DNA of 33,689 bases from Nocardia carnea (lineage in GTDB: Bacteria; Actinomycetota; Actinomycetes; Mycobacteriales; Mycobacteriaceae): contig NZ_JARWOV010000240.1 of assembly GCF_029868855.1 (NCBI RefSeq), positions 1 through 33,689 on the forward strand, written 5' to 3'. Positions 16,564 to 24,991 of the stretch are shown piece after piece. Both the position numbers and the translations under genes were made by a program. Numbering within the stretch: position 1 is the first letter of the stretch; every line of letters starts with the position of its first letter. The notes under the pieces are model-generated. The model saw only the letters and a program-made list of their open reading frames with translations, had not been told where the DNA came from and ran no database searches.

Positions 16564-17262
16564 TCAGTGGCCGAGCAAGCGCCGCCAGTGGTTCATGAAC
16601 GGCTGCTTGGCCGTGACCGATCCGAAGCGGACCCGGCCGTGCACCAGGAGGTGCAGCGGGCCGATCGGTGGACCGCTGCGCACCTTGTTGTTCACGCTGG
16701 ACCCGATCAGTTCCAGCCGGTCCAGGTCGACCGTCGCCTCCTGCGGAACGACCAGCGTCAGCGAACTGGCGTAGTCGTCCACCTGGATCTCCACCACCTG
16801 GGTGGTCATGACCGCCTGGGTGAAATCCAGGGTCACTCCGGAGAGCCAGCTGTTGACCCGCAACACCGGTGCGACCTGCCAGCTGCCGCGCCGGTTGACT
16901 CCCGACATGCGCGGCCGGATGACACCGCCCTGCACCACACCCGACAGCGGTGTCCGCGCGGTATCACCGGGCTGCGGCAGCGGTGCGGGTTTGCCGTGGC
17001 CCGGCTGCGACGCGACCGGTTCGCCGATCAACCGCACCCCCGGCAGATCGATGAGCACGGAATTCAGCTCGCCCCTGGTCTTGGCGGCGAGGGCGGTATC
17101 CATCCGCTCGGTGAACTCCCCCAGCGACAGCATGCCCAGACCCACCGCGCGTTGCAGCAACTGCCCGACGTGTTCCCGTTCGGCATCGGAAACACGCAGG
17201 TCCCGGTTGCCCACCTGGCTACCGGGACCCGCACCGTCGAATACCGGATCGGGGCCGTTCAT
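16564..17262 (-). CDS. DUF1707 / cell-wall-stress-type protein
   Basis: Protein of 232 residues. A DUF1707 (SHOCT-like) domain lies near the N-terminus: LRVSDAEREHVGQLLQRAVG, then LSLGEFTERMDTALAAKTRGEL. After a linker, the second half is a beta-rich region (VVEIQVDDYASSLTLVVPQE, then LDLDRLELIGSSV-like strands and GRVRFGSVTAK) of the LiaF-like DUF2154 type. Such proteins are linked to envelope stress in Gram-positives. ATG 17262 is supported by TAATCT 7 bases upstream; ATG 17283 is the longer alternative. No signal peptide or membrane helix is apparent, so it is probably cytoplasmic. Confidence 0.85.
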   Translation of the reverse strand: MNGPDPVFDGAGPGSQVGNRDLRVSDAEREHVGQLLQRAVGLGMLSLGEFTERMDTALAAKTRGELNSVLIDLPGVRLIGEPVASQPGHGKPAPLPQPGDTARTPLSGVVQGGVIRPRMSGVNRRGSWQVAPVLRVNSWLSGVTLDFTQAVMTTQVVEIQVDDYASSLTLVVPQEATVDLDRLELIGSSVNNKVRSGPPIGPLHLLVHGRVRFGSVTAKQPFMNHWRRLLGH

Positions 17263-17275
17263 GGGTCCGAGATTA
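17263..17275 (-). promoter_or_regulatory. leaderless -10 hexamer for the DUF1707 gene
   Basis: TAATCT (minus strand, 17275-17270) lies 7 bases before ATG 17262 and decides the start. Confidence 0.5.
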
Positions 17276-17337
17276 CCCAGCATCCGCCCGGTCCCGCATC
17301 AGGGCATTCCCGGATACGGTGGGCAGCCGCCGCCGGG

Positions 17338-18720
17338 TCACACCTTGTGACCTCCTGGTTCCTCGGCATCCGCCGTACCGGCCGGCGAAGCCTTCTCGGG
17401 GTGTACATCCGATCGGCCGAGGTCCTCGACGGTGCGCTCGGCAACAGCAGCGCGGACCGGCGCCGATCCCGACCGGTCCGGGGATTCGGCGTCGGCCGGT
17501 CGCGGCAGGGTCAGCCTGCGCTGCGCTTCGGCCAGCAGCGCGGCGATAGCGAATCGCCCGGTACCCTCGGGACCGCCGACCGTGACGTGCTCGGGTGAAT
17601 CGGGTTCGGCCGCATAGATACCCTTGCGATCCGCGGCCAGTTCCGCGATCAGTTCTTCGGGGTCCTCGGCGAGCAGTGAACGGATCGCGGTGTTCAGGAC
17701 CGCCACCAGCGGTACCGCCAGTAGGCCGCCCGCGATCCCGCCCAGTACCAGGCCCGCGGCGATCGCCAGCACCACCGCGAGCGGATGGATACGCACCGCC
17801 CGGCCGAGCAGCAGCGGTTGCAGGACATGGCCTTCCACCTGCATCACCGCGACGATGATGCCCAGCACGATCAACGCGGTGACGAAACCCTTGGTGACCA
17901 AGGCGATGAACACCGCCACGAAACCGGCCAGGAACGCCCCGATGATCGGGATGAATGCGCTGATGAACACCAGCGAGGCCAACGGTAACGCCAGCGGGAC
18001 ACCCAGCAGTGCCAGTCCGGCGCCGATACCGATCGCGTCCACGGCCGCGACGGCGACAGTGGCCCGCACGAAGCCCACCAGCGACCCGAAGCCGAGTTCC
18101 CCCGCGGTCCGCACCCGTTCGCGATGGGCGCGCGGCACGATGCGGGTGACGAATTCCCAGATCTGGTAACCGCTGTAGAGGAAGAAGACGAGGATGAACA
18201 GGGTGAGAAAGGTGCCGGTGAGGATATGGCCGATCATCGTCGCGGTGGTCAGCGCGCCGCTGGTGAGCGTGTCCTGATTGGACTGGATGGTCCGGATCGC
18301 CGCATCGCCGGCCGTGCGGATCTGGTCGTCGCTCAGATGCATGGGTCCGGTGATGAGCCAGTCCTGCACCTTGTGGATGCTGCCGGTGAACTCGTCGGAG
18401 AGTTGCGGCACACCCACTACGAACTGTTCCACCACAAACGTGACGACCCCCGCCACCAGGCCGAGCGAACCGACCAGCGCCACCAGGACCCCGAGGCCCC
18501 GCGGCACACCGCGGCGCTGCATCCAATCCACCAGCGGAGCCAGCAGCGCGGCCGCCAGTAACGCGATGGCCAGCGGGATCACCACGGTGTCGAGTCGTCG
18601 CACGGCCGCCGCGAGCACCGCCACCAGGGCGAAGATCACCAGCAGTCGCCAGGCCCATTCGGCGGTCTGCCGCACGATGGGGTGAACGGCGTCTGCGGCA
18701 GTCGGTTTCGGCTCGGTCAC
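17338..18720 (-). CDS. AI-2E family transporter (Rv0205-like)
   Basis: Integral membrane protein of 460 residues of the AI-2 exporter superfamily (TqsA/YhhT type). The N-terminal helices are LLVIFALVAVLAAAVRRL and PLAIALLAAALLAPLVDWMQ followed by RRGVPRGLG. A soluble central part follows (SDEFTGSIHKVQDWLI), then the C-terminal helical core with PLALPLASLVFISAFIPIIG and GFVTALIVLGIIVAVMQVEGHVLQPLLLGRAVRIHPLAV, the family signature region. The last 90 residues are hydrophilic. It probably exports a small molecule or ion; AI-2 itself is not established as substrate in actinobacteria. GTG 18720 is chosen over an upstream frame that runs antisense into the cyclase, and TAGGCT lies 7 bases before it. 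Divergent from the cyclase. Confidence 0.9.
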   Translation of the reverse strand: MTEPKPTAADAVHPIVRQTAEWAWRLLVIFALVAVLAAAVRRLDTVVIPLAIALLAAALLAPLVDWMQRRGVPRGLGVLVALVGSLGLVAGVVTFVVEQFVVGVPQLSDEFTGSIHKVQDWLITGPMHLSDDQIRTAGDAAIRTIQSNQDTLTSGALTTATMIGHILTGTFLTLFILVFFLYSGYQIWEFVTRIVPRAHRERVRTAGELGFGSLVGFVRATVAVAAVDAIGIGAGLALLGVPLALPLASLVFISAFIPIIGAFLAGFVAVFIALVTKGFVTALIVLGIIVAVMQVEGHVLQPLLLGRAVRIHPLAVVLAIAAGLVLGGIAGGLLAVPLVAVLNTAIRSLLAEDPEELIAELAADRKGIYAAEPDSPEHVTVGGPEGTGRFAIAALLAEAQRRLTLPRPADAESPDRSGSAPVRAAVAERTVEDLGRSDVHPEKASPAGTADAEEPGGHKV

Positions 18721-18733
18721 CCGGCCGAGCCTA
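18721..18733 (-). promoter_or_regulatory. leaderless -10 hexamer for the AI-2E transporter
   Basis: TAGGCT (minus strand, 18733-18728) lies 7 bases before GTG 18720. Confidence 0.55.
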
Positions 18734-18843
18734 ACGAGCGCGGCGGAAACCGGCCCGGCACCGGGCCGCGACCGGCGCGCGGCGTTCGCGTGCGGACCCG
18801 GCAGCGCCCAACCCGGGAGCACCGGGTCACCGGGGCCGGACGC

Positions 18844-18856
18844 TAGATTAGTACAT
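18844..18856 (+). promoter_or_regulatory. leaderless -10 hexamer for the cyclase
   Basis: TAGATT at 18844-18849 lies 7 bases before GTG 18857. Confidence 0.55.
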
Positions 18857-20425
18857 GTGTCAGCGCCATTGGAAGCGGTCAAACAGACCATGCATACGCG
18901 CTGGCCGCTGTACCTCACCTCGATGTTGCTCGCGAACGCCTTCGGGGCGGTGCTGGTGTGGGCGTTCATCCAATACGGGCTGCCGGTGCCGGAGGGCGAG
19001 CAACCCGGCACCCGGCAGATCGGACTACTCGTACCCGCGGTGGTGTTCGTCACCGGCGGGGTGCTCAGTGTCGTCGCCTCGGCACTGATGCTGCGCCCGG
19101 TGATGCGCTGGCAGGTGCGCGGCGGGCCACCCAGCCGGCAGGAACAGATGGCGGCACTGCACGCACCGTTACGGCAGGCGATCCTGCATCTGGCGCTGTG
19201 GATTCTCGGTGGCGCCGTACTGGGCACCGCCATCATCTCCGAGACCCCGGCACTGGCCGGCACCGTGATCATCACCGAATGTATGGCCGCGACCATCGTG
19301 TTCGGTTTCACCTACATGCTGGGTGAGCGGATTCTGCGCCCGGTCGCCGCCGAGGCGCTCAGTGCGGGCCGTTTCGACCACACCCTCACCCCCGGTGTCG
19401 GTACCCGGATGGCGATGACCTGGGGTATGGGGACATTCGCTCCCACCATCGCGATCGTGCTGCTGTGCGTGACCCAGATCTCGTCGGACGTCAAGTTCTC
19501 GGCGCAGTCGCTGGCCGTATCGATCCTGCTGTTGTGCGGGGTGGTGATCATGCAGGCGCTGGCGCTGTCCATGCTGACAGCGTCGAGTATCTCCGACCCG
19601 GTCCGTCAGCTCAGCCAGGCCATCGACCAGGTGCAGAACGGTGCCCGCGATGTGCAGGTCGAGGTTTTCGACGGGAGTGAGATCGGGCTGCTGCAGGTCG
19701 GTTTCAACCGGATGATGGAGGAGGCCGCGAGCAGGCAGCGGCTTCAGGAGCTGTTCGGCCAGCATGTCGGCGCCGAGGTGGCCCAGCGGGCGCTGGATTA
19801 CGGCACCGAACTCGGCGGGGAAACCCGGTTCGTGGCGGTGCTGTTCGTCGATATGGTCGGTTCCACCGCCACCGCCGCCGAACATCCGCCGACCGAGGTC
19901 GTGAATCTGCTCAACGAATTCTTCCGCGTGGTGGTCGATGTGATCGACCACCACCACGGATTCGTGAACAAGTTCGTCGGCGATGCCGCTCTGGCGATAT
20001 TCGGTGCCCCGCTGGACCGCCCGGACGCGCCGACCGCGGCGCTGGCCGCCGCCCGCGAACTCCGTACGGCATTGCGGTCGGTTTCCGGGCTCGATATCGG
20101 TATCGGAGTTTCGGCCGGTTTGGCGGTGGCGGGCAATATCGGCGCGGCCAATCGATTCGAATACACGGTGATCGGTGACCCGGTCAACGAGGCCTCGCGG
20201 CTCACCGAACTCGCGAAAGATCATCCGGGCCGGGTGCTGGCCTCGGGTTCCGCGTTGTATTTCGCCGAGGAGAGCGAACAGCGGAATTGGACCGCCGGTG
20301 AGGAAGTGCAGTTGCGCGGGCGGCGCCGTAAGACGAGATTGTCCTGGCCCAGCGACTCCGCGGACGAGGCGGACCCGGTGGCCGCCGAACCCGCGGCCTC
20401 CGTAGACGAGGTGGAACGCGCATAG
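18857..20425 (+). CDS. membrane class III adenylate/guanylate cyclase with HAMP domain
   Basis: Protein of 522 residues that makes cyclic nucleotide (probably cAMP) from ATP. Six membrane helices fill residues 1-240 (for example LLVPAVVFVTGGVLSVVAS). A HAMP domain follows (ISDPVRQLSQAIDQVQNGA), then the catalytic domain. Both metal-binding aspartates are present in AVLFVDMVGST and KFVGDAALAIFGAP, the purine-specifying Lys in FVNKFVGD and the Asp in YTVIGDPVN, and the transition-state Asn and Arg in VNEASRL, so it looks active. The layout matches mycobacterial Rv1318c/Rv3645-type cyclases. It is divergent from the AI-2E transporter with 136 bases between starts. The C-terminal 30 residues are acidic and disordered. 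Confidence 0.94.
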   Translation: MSAPLEAVKQTMHTRWPLYLTSMLLANAFGAVLVWAFIQYGLPVPEGEQPGTRQIGLLVPAVVFVTGGVLSVVASALMLRPVMRWQVRGGPPSRQEQMAALHAPLRQAILHLALWILGGAVLGTAIISETPALAGTVIITECMAATIVFGFTYMLGERILRPVAAEALSAGRFDHTLTPGVGTRMAMTWGMGTFAPTIAIVLLCVTQISSDVKFSAQSLAVSILLLCGVVIMQALALSMLTASSISDPVRQLSQAIDQVQNGARDVQVEVFDGSEIGLLQVGFNRMMEEAASRQRLQELFGQHVGAEVAQRALDYGTELGGETRFVAVLFVDMVGSTATAAEHPPTEVVNLLNEFFRVVVDVIDHHHGFVNKFVGDAALAIFGAPLDRPDAPTAALAAARELRTALRSVSGLDIGIGVSAGLAVAGNIGAANRFEYTVIGDPVNEASRLTELAKDHPGRVLASGSALYFAEESEQRNWTAGEEVQLRGRRRKTRLSWPSDSADEADPVAAEPAASVDEVERA

Positions 20426-20440
20426 CACGCGCTGCCGTGT

Positions 20441-20475
20441 GTCCCGGCTGCGGGGCCGGGCCGCAGGGCTGGGAC
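20441..20475 (+). terminator. hairpin after the cyclase gene
   Basis: CTGCGG (20448-20453) pairs with CCGCAG (20461-20466), flanked by GTCCC (20441-20445) and GGGAC (20471-20475). It lies just before the -10 hexamer of the next gene. Confidence 0.5.
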
Positions 20476-20481
20476 GTCCAT

Positions 20482-20493
20482 TAGGCTGGGCTC
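20482..20493 (+). promoter_or_regulatory. leaderless -10 hexamer for the flippase-like gene
   Basis: TAGGCT at 20482-20487 lies 6 bases before GTG 20494. Confidence 0.55.
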
Positions 20494-21600
20494 GTGACTG
20501 CCAACGGTGATACAGCGGATACGTCTGCTGTGTCCCGGGTAGGCGAACCGCCACCACAGAATGAGAAACGCTCCCGGCGATTCCGCTGGCTCAAATGGCT
20601 GGCCGTTTCCGTATTGCTGCTGTTGCTGATCGGTGAAGGGGTTTACCTATATCCCCGGCTGCACGAGTCGTGGCAGAAACTGTCCGAAATCCATTGGGGC
20701 TGGGTCGCTGCGTGTATCGCCTTGCAAATGCTGTCGATGTCCGGATTCGGCCGGGTACAGAAGCAGTTGTTACGGGCGGGCGGCGTCGAGGTCAGACAGC
20801 ACAAATCGGTGGCCGTGGTGTACGGCGCGACGGCCATGTCGGTGACGCTGCCGGCCGGGCAGGTCTTCTCCACCGCGTTCACCTACCGCCAGACCAGGCG
20901 ATGGGGTGCCAGCCCGGTGGTCGCCTCGTGGCAGCTCGTCTTCTCCGGGGTCGTATCGGCCGCCGGTCTCGCCCTGCTCGGTGTGCTGGGTACGGTGCTG
21001 GCCGGTGGGCGGGTCGGCCCGGTCAACCTGATCGTGTCGGTGGCCGCCGTGGTGGCGCTGGTCTGGGCGGGTAATTACGCGTCCCGCCATCCGGGCACCC
21101 TCGAGGGATTGTTCCGGCGCGGTCTGGCCCTGGTCAACCGATTGCGTAAACGCCCGTCGGACGCGGGACGCGAGAAAATCCGGGACATGCTGGCGCAGGT
21201 GGAGTCGGTGGATATGGGCACCCGCGACGGCGCCTGGGTCACCGGATGGGCGGTGGTGCATCGGATCGCCGATGTCGCCTGCCTGGGCGCCGCCTGTTAC
21301 GCCATCGGCGGCGACCCCCGGTGGGCGGGTCTACTGATCGCGTTCGCCGCCGGTAAGGCGGTGGGGTCCATCCCGTTCGCACCTGGTGGCATCGTGTACG
21401 TGGACGCGACCCTGATCTACGGGCTCACCGCGGCCGCGGGTCTGCCCGCGGCCCAGGCCGTCGCCGCCGCGTTCGTCTACCGGCTGGTGAGTTTCGTCTT
21501 GATCGCGATCATCGGCTGGATCGTGTTCGCGTTCCTGTTCCGCAATCGCAATGCCGAGGACGACCAGTACGAGCAGGAGTTCACCCGCCTCAACACCTGA
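20494..21600 (+). CDS. lysylphosphatidylglycerol-synthase-TM / YbhN-like membrane protein (Rv0204c-like)
   Basis: Integral membrane protein of 368 residues in the flippase-like UPF0104 (LPG_synthase_TM) family, without any aminoacyl-transferase domain. The first helix is LAVSVLLLLLIGEGVYLYP. Conserved family features include TAMSVTLPAGQVFSTAFTYR around residue 110 and KAVGSIPFAPGGIVYVDATL around residue 285. Some seven to eight helices are visible, and the protein ends in an acidic tail (NRNAEDDQYEQEF). A role in lipid movement across the inner membrane is inferred from the family. I recall the M. tuberculosis equivalent in the mmpL3 neighbourhood. The GTG start is fixed by TAGGCT 6 bases upstream. 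Confidence 0.88.
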   Translation: MTANGDTADTSAVSRVGEPPPQNEKRSRRFRWLKWLAVSVLLLLLIGEGVYLYPRLHESWQKLSEIHWGWVAACIALQMLSMSGFGRVQKQLLRAGGVEVRQHKSVAVVYGATAMSVTLPAGQVFSTAFTYRQTRRWGASPVVASWQLVFSGVVSAAGLALLGVLGTVLAGGRVGPVNLIVSVAAVVALVWAGNYASRHPGTLEGLFRRGLALVNRLRKRPSDAGREKIRDMLAQVESVDMGTRDGAWVTGWAVVHRIADVACLGAACYAIGGDPRWAGLLIAFAAGKAVGSIPFAPGGIVYVDATLIYGLTAAAGLPAAQAVAAAFVYRLVSFVLIAIIGWIVFAFLFRNRNAEDDQYEQEFTRLNT

Positions 21601-21668
21601 ACCGCAGTGCGCGGCACACCGCCGGCCGGGACGGATCCGCACACTGAGTTCGCCGGATTGCGACCGAT

Positions 21669-21681
21669 TATGCTGCGCAGT
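21669..21681 (+). promoter_or_regulatory. leaderless -10 hexamer for the DUF3054 gene
   Basis: TATGCT at 21669-21674 lies 7 bases before GTG 21682. It argues against the longer starts at 21607 and 21670. Confidence 0.5.
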
Positions 21682-22050
21682 GTGAGATGGCTGGTACCGA
21701 TCGTTGTCGATGCGCTGCTGGTGGTGCTGTTCTGCGTTATCGGACGCCGCAGCCACGACGAGGCGATACTCGCCGGCCTGCTGCGTACGGCCTGGCCGTT
21801 CGTGACCGGATTAGCCGCCGGCTGGATCGCCGCCTACCTGCTGTACCGCCGGAGCCGCGAAACCGGACCGTTCAACGGTTTGCGGCTCCGGCCGACCGGC
21901 CTGGTGATCTGGTCGAGCACCCTGATCGTCGGTATGGCGCTGCGGGTGGTCAGCGGCCAGGGCACCGCGGTCAGTTTCATCATCGTGGCGGCGTCGGTGC
22001 TGGCGCTGTTCCTGCTCGGCTGGCGGGCGGCGATCCGGGCGATCAACTAG
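21682..22050 (+). CDS. DUF3054 family membrane protein
   Basis: Small integral membrane protein of 122 residues with four helices: WLVPIVVDALLVVLFCVIG, TAWPFVTGLAAGWIAAYLL, GLVIWSSTLIVGMALRVV and SFIIVAASVLALFLLGW. The sequence IGRRSHDE after the first helix and RPTGLVIW before the third are typical of DUF3054. Function unknown. GTG 21682 is chosen from TATGCT 7 bases upstream and because it puts the first helix at the N-terminus, as usual in the family. It ends 13 bases from the stop of the opposing PBP-like gene. Confidence 0.8.
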   Translation: MRWLVPIVVDALLVVLFCVIGRRSHDEAILAGLLRTAWPFVTGLAAGWIAAYLLYRRSRETGPFNGLRLRPTGLVIWSSTLIVGMALRVVSGQGTAVSFIIVAASVLALFLLGWRAAIRAIN

Positions 22051-22063
22051 GGACCGCCGGACC

Positions 22064-23737
22064 TCACTCGTCGGGTTTGGCGAAGGATGCGAGCATCCGC
22101 TCACCCATCCGGACGACCATATCGCCACTGTCGACATCCGCGATATGGATGGCGAAGGCCAGATCGCCCATGTTCGCGATGAGCCAGCCGTCGTCGCCGG
22201 CCTTGGCGGAATACCCGGTGACATCGCGGAACCCGCGCAACCGCGCCATCTGCGGCGCGTTCATCCCGTCCCGCAGCACCTGCCGCGCCGCATCGGCGAC
22301 CGGTCCGGGCAGCGGCCCGGTCGGGGCGTCGGTCTCGCTCGGGCGGCCCCGTTCGATCATCGGCGGCCGCAGGGTGCCGTTGCCGATGGCCGCCGCCGCG
22401 ATCGCCATTCCGAAGGGGCTGGCCAACAGCGCGTCCGAACCTCCGCCCTGGCGGACCGGTTCGGCGTCACCCGCACCCGCGGGACGACCCGTCACCTCCT
22501 CCAAGCCGGGCACCCGGAAATCCACGCCCACGCCGAGCGCGGCCGCGGCTTCCAGCGCCTCGGCATCGGAGACGTCCTTCGCGGATTTCCCTTCGGATGC
22601 CCCGGCGACCGCCCGGAACAGTTCCATCATGCCGCCCGCGGGGTACAAGCCGGTGAACGCGACCGGACCCTGGGCGCTGGAATAGTTGTTCTGGGCAACA
22701 GCGACCACGGCGCCGGTGGACGGCTGGGTGACCACGATCGATGCCGGTGACCCCACGCTGACCACCGCGTCCTCGGCGGCGCGTTGCAGCCGCTGGTCCA
22801 TGGTGCCGGCGATATCCGGGCCGGCCGGACCCTGGTGACCGGCCAATTGTTTGACGAATTGCCCGTTTTCGAACAGTTGGACCGCCCAGCCGGAGTGCTT
22901 GTCCTGGCTTTCCTCGAAGACGTTGGTCATGGCGTCGAGCATCGGTGAGAAGATGCGGCGATCGGAGACGATCAGCCGGGGCTCCTTTTTCATCACGACA
23001 CCGGGGATGGGTGCCATCTCCGGTTCCAGGATCGCGAAGTCGCCTTCACGCAAGCTCACAGCCGTAATGGGTTTACCGCCCGACGCGGCCAGCTTCTCCC
23101 GCAGCGACGCGCCGGTGATCAACGGGGCAACCGGTTCGATGGCGCGGGAGAGCGCATCGGTGGAGGCGACCTGGTCGGGCATCCGCGCGGGATCGAGCTG
23201 GATGACATTGATCGTCTGCTGGGTCATCAGCGGTTTGCCGATATTGTCCACCACACGCGGCGCCGGATCGGGCGTCGTCCGCACCAGCTGCACGGTGCGA
23301 TCGTGCTCGAGCTGTGGCATGACCACCGCCGGATCCCAGGAGATCTTCCACCCGTTGGAGAGTTTGCGGATGGTGCCTTCCAGACCGTAGGACCAGTCCT
23401 TGCGCTCACCGAAGTTCCAGTGCACGTCCAGACTGAAGATTCCGGTTTCGGCATCCAGTCCGATGAATTGCGTTTTCTCGTAGTCGACGTGGCCGCTTTC
23501 GAGCCCGTCGAACATTTGCTCCAGAGTTGCCGAGGCAGCGGACGGATAGGAGGTCAGTTCGGCTGCCGCGGCATGGTCACCCTCGTCGAGCAGTTCGGTG
23601 AATTGGTCGACGACCGATTCGGGACCGGCCTGCTCGGTGCCGGACCCGCACGATCCCATCGCAATTGCCAGAGCCGCCACCCCCGTAAGGGCCACTGCGC
23701 CCCGGAAGCGAAAGCGGCGGGATCCCCACACATCCAT
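22064..23737 (-). CDS. penicillin-binding-protein-like lipoprotein lacking catalytic motifs
   Basis: Predicted exported lipoprotein of 557 residues. The N-terminus has SRRFRFRGAVALTGVAALAI and a lipobox-like MGSC. Next is an NTF2-like (MecA_N) domain (VVDQFTELLDEGDHAAAAEL), then the dimerisation region and a transpeptidase-fold domain, in the order seen in mycobacterial Rv2864c. The active-site SxxK is absent: the conserved YPPGSTFK reads YPAGGMME, with Gly369 for Ser and Glu372 for Lys. The segment with SxN appears deleted, and KTGTA reads VTGYSAK. Fold residues remain (ASPFGMAIAAAAIGNGTL and GDLAFAIHIAD). It should bind neither penicillin covalently nor cross-link peptidoglycan, so a structural or regulatory role is inferred. 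The frame is intact. GTG 23746 is an alternative start. Confidence 0.88.
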   Translation of the reverse strand: MDVWGSRRFRFRGAVALTGVAALAIAMGSCGSGTEQAGPESVVDQFTELLDEGDHAAAAELTSYPSAASATLEQMFDGLESGHVDYEKTQFIGLDAETGIFSLDVHWNFGERKDWSYGLEGTIRKLSNGWKISWDPAVVMPQLEHDRTVQLVRTTPDPAPRVVDNIGKPLMTQQTINVIQLDPARMPDQVASTDALSRAIEPVAPLITGASLREKLAASGGKPITAVSLREGDFAILEPEMAPIPGVVMKKEPRLIVSDRRIFSPMLDAMTNVFEESQDKHSGWAVQLFENGQFVKQLAGHQGPAGPDIAGTMDQRLQRAAEDAVVSVGSPASIVVTQPSTGAVVAVAQNNYSSAQGPVAFTGLYPAGGMMELFRAVAGASEGKSAKDVSDAEALEAAAALGVGVDFRVPGLEEVTGRPAGAGDAEPVRQGGGSDALLASPFGMAIAAAAIGNGTLRPPMIERGRPSETDAPTGPLPGPVADAARQVLRDGMNAPQMARLRGFRDVTGYSAKAGDDGWLIANMGDLAFAIHIADVDSGDMVVRMGERMLASFAKPDE

Positions 23738-23746
23738 GTCGCCCAC

Positions 23747-24034
23747 TCTTCACTCTTGCCACTCCAGTAACAAGACCACCGTACCTGAAAAACGCCTGCT
23801 TGCGAGTGCCCGCAAACCCGAAACCATAGCCTGTTCCACCGTGTGTAGTTGTGGCCGTACCCAACACACCGCCGAACCGGCCATGATCATTTACCGGACC
23901 GTCGGAAGACACCCGGCTTCGCTACGCTACCGATCGACCCACGGCGCTGTGGCGTTACCCCGCAAGTCTGCTTCCACTGCAGAGATACCCCGTAAAGGTA
24001 GCCCAGAACCCTCGGTGGGCGCTCGGGGTGTCGG
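23747..24034. other. intergenic region between the divergent PBP-like gene and aroQ
   Basis: About 300 bases with no credible gene. The frame that runs in from 23598 on the plus strand is an antisense extension. It presumably holds both promoters. Confidence 0.5.
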
Positions 24035-24047
24035 TAGGGTTGCTGTC
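24035..24047 (+). promoter_or_regulatory. leaderless -10 hexamer for aroQ
   Basis: TAGGGT at 24035-24040 lies 7 bases before ATG 24048. Confidence 0.55.
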
Positions 24048-24521
24048 ATGCCCGACGCTCCCTTCCCGCAAACCTCGAGCAGTCCGATCCTCGTTCTCAA
24101 CGGGCCCAATCTGAATATGCTCGGTACTCGCCAGCCCGAGGTGTACGGCACGGAAACCCTCGAGGATGTAATCGAATTGTGCCGTCGCGCCGCCGCGGCG
24201 CGGGGCCGGGAGATCGCGCATTTCCAGTCCAATTCCGAAGGCGAACTCATCGACCGCATCCACGGCGCGCGCGGCGCAGTGTCCGCAATCGTGATCAACC
24301 CGGGCGGGTTGACCCACACCTCGGTGGCATTGCGGGACGCCCTGGTCATACCGGAGGTGCCGATCGTCGAGGTGCACATCAGCAATGTGCACGCTCGTGA
24401 GGAATTCCGCCGCCACTCCTACATCTCTCCCGTCGCCGACGCGGTGGTCGCCGGGATGGGCAGCTACGGCTACGTCGCCGCGATCGATTTCCTGCTGACC
24501 CGCGGGGCGATCACCGCTTGA
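24048..24521 (+). CDS. aroQ: 3-dehydroquinate dehydratase, type II
   Basis: Dehydrates 3-dehydroquinate to 3-dehydroshikimate, the third step of the shikimate pathway (and of quinate breakdown), as a cytoplasmic dodecamer. The 157-residue length includes a 10-residue N-terminal extension. Motifs are VLNGPNLNMLGTRQPEVYG (catalytic Tyr and Arg on the lid), HFQSNSEGELIDRIH, VINPGGLTHTSVALRDAL and IVEVHISNVHAREEFRRHSY (catalytic His). It stands alone, away from other aro genes. Its TGA abuts the opposing stop in the palindrome TGATCA at 24519-24524. Confidence 0.97.
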   Translation: MPDAPFPQTSSSPILVLNGPNLNMLGTRQPEVYGTETLEDVIELCRRAAAARGREIAHFQSNSEGELIDRIHGARGAVSAIVINPGGLTHTSVALRDALVIPEVPIVEVHISNVHAREEFRRHSYISPVADAVVAGMGSYGYVAAIDFLLTRGAITA

Positions 24522-24977
24522 TCAGCGCACCGGGCTCAGCCGGAAAACCGGGAAACCCGGTGCTATTTCGGTGAGCTGCGCATCGGTGGCGTCCTTGGTG
24601 ACACCTTCGAAGAATCGGTCGACCTCCCAGCCCCACCGTTCCAGATAGTGCCGCAGCAGCGGAATCTTGTCGGCATCGGCTACCTCGGCCGCGGTGAACG
24701 CTTCGGCCTTACGGCCGAGTCGCAACTCGCCCGCCCCGGCGACCCGCAGATTGCGGACCCACTGGGTATGCCCGCGTGGCGCGACCAGGTATCGCTCACC
24801 GTCGGCAGCGGTCATCACGTTGACCATGGTGGTCCGCCATTCGCCGGTTTTGCGGCCACGTACCGCCAGCAACCGGGATCCGGCGATGCTGATACCCAGC
24901 TTGGGCAGCAGGTTGACGACGCGGTTGAAGATCGGGTCGAAACCGGTGGGGGCCAGATAGCGGGTGGTGGCGGTCAT
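24522..24977 (-). CDS. DDN-type deazaflavin (F420)-dependent nitroreductase family protein
   Basis: Protein of 151 residues of the split-beta-barrel nitroreductase/Ddn family, which uses reduced F420 to reduce quinones or nitro compounds at the inner membrane. Visible features are GRKTGEWRTTMVNVMTAADGERYLVAP, GHTQWVRNLRVAGAGELRLGR and the C-terminal FPVFRLSPV. ATG 24977 has AAGGAG 8 bases upstream. The promoter region carries two near-identical palindromes placed around a good -35/-10 pair (listed separately), so it is probably controlled by a TetR-type repressor encoded elsewhere. Divergent from a zinc alcohol dehydrogenase. Confidence 0.9.
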   Translation of the reverse strand: MTATTRYLAPTGFDPIFNRVVNLLPKLGISIAGSRLLAVRGRKTGEWRTTMVNVMTAADGERYLVAPRGHTQWVRNLRVAGAGELRLGRKAEAFTAAEVADADKIPLLRHYLERWGWEVDRFFEGVTKDATDAQLTEIAPGFPVFRLSPVR

Positions 24978-24991
24978 CTGCTTCTCCTTAG

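Noticed and set aside
18721..19311. N-terminal extension of the AI-2E transporter
   Set aside because: It runs antisense through the cyclase gene; the leaderless start at 18720 and family length fit better.
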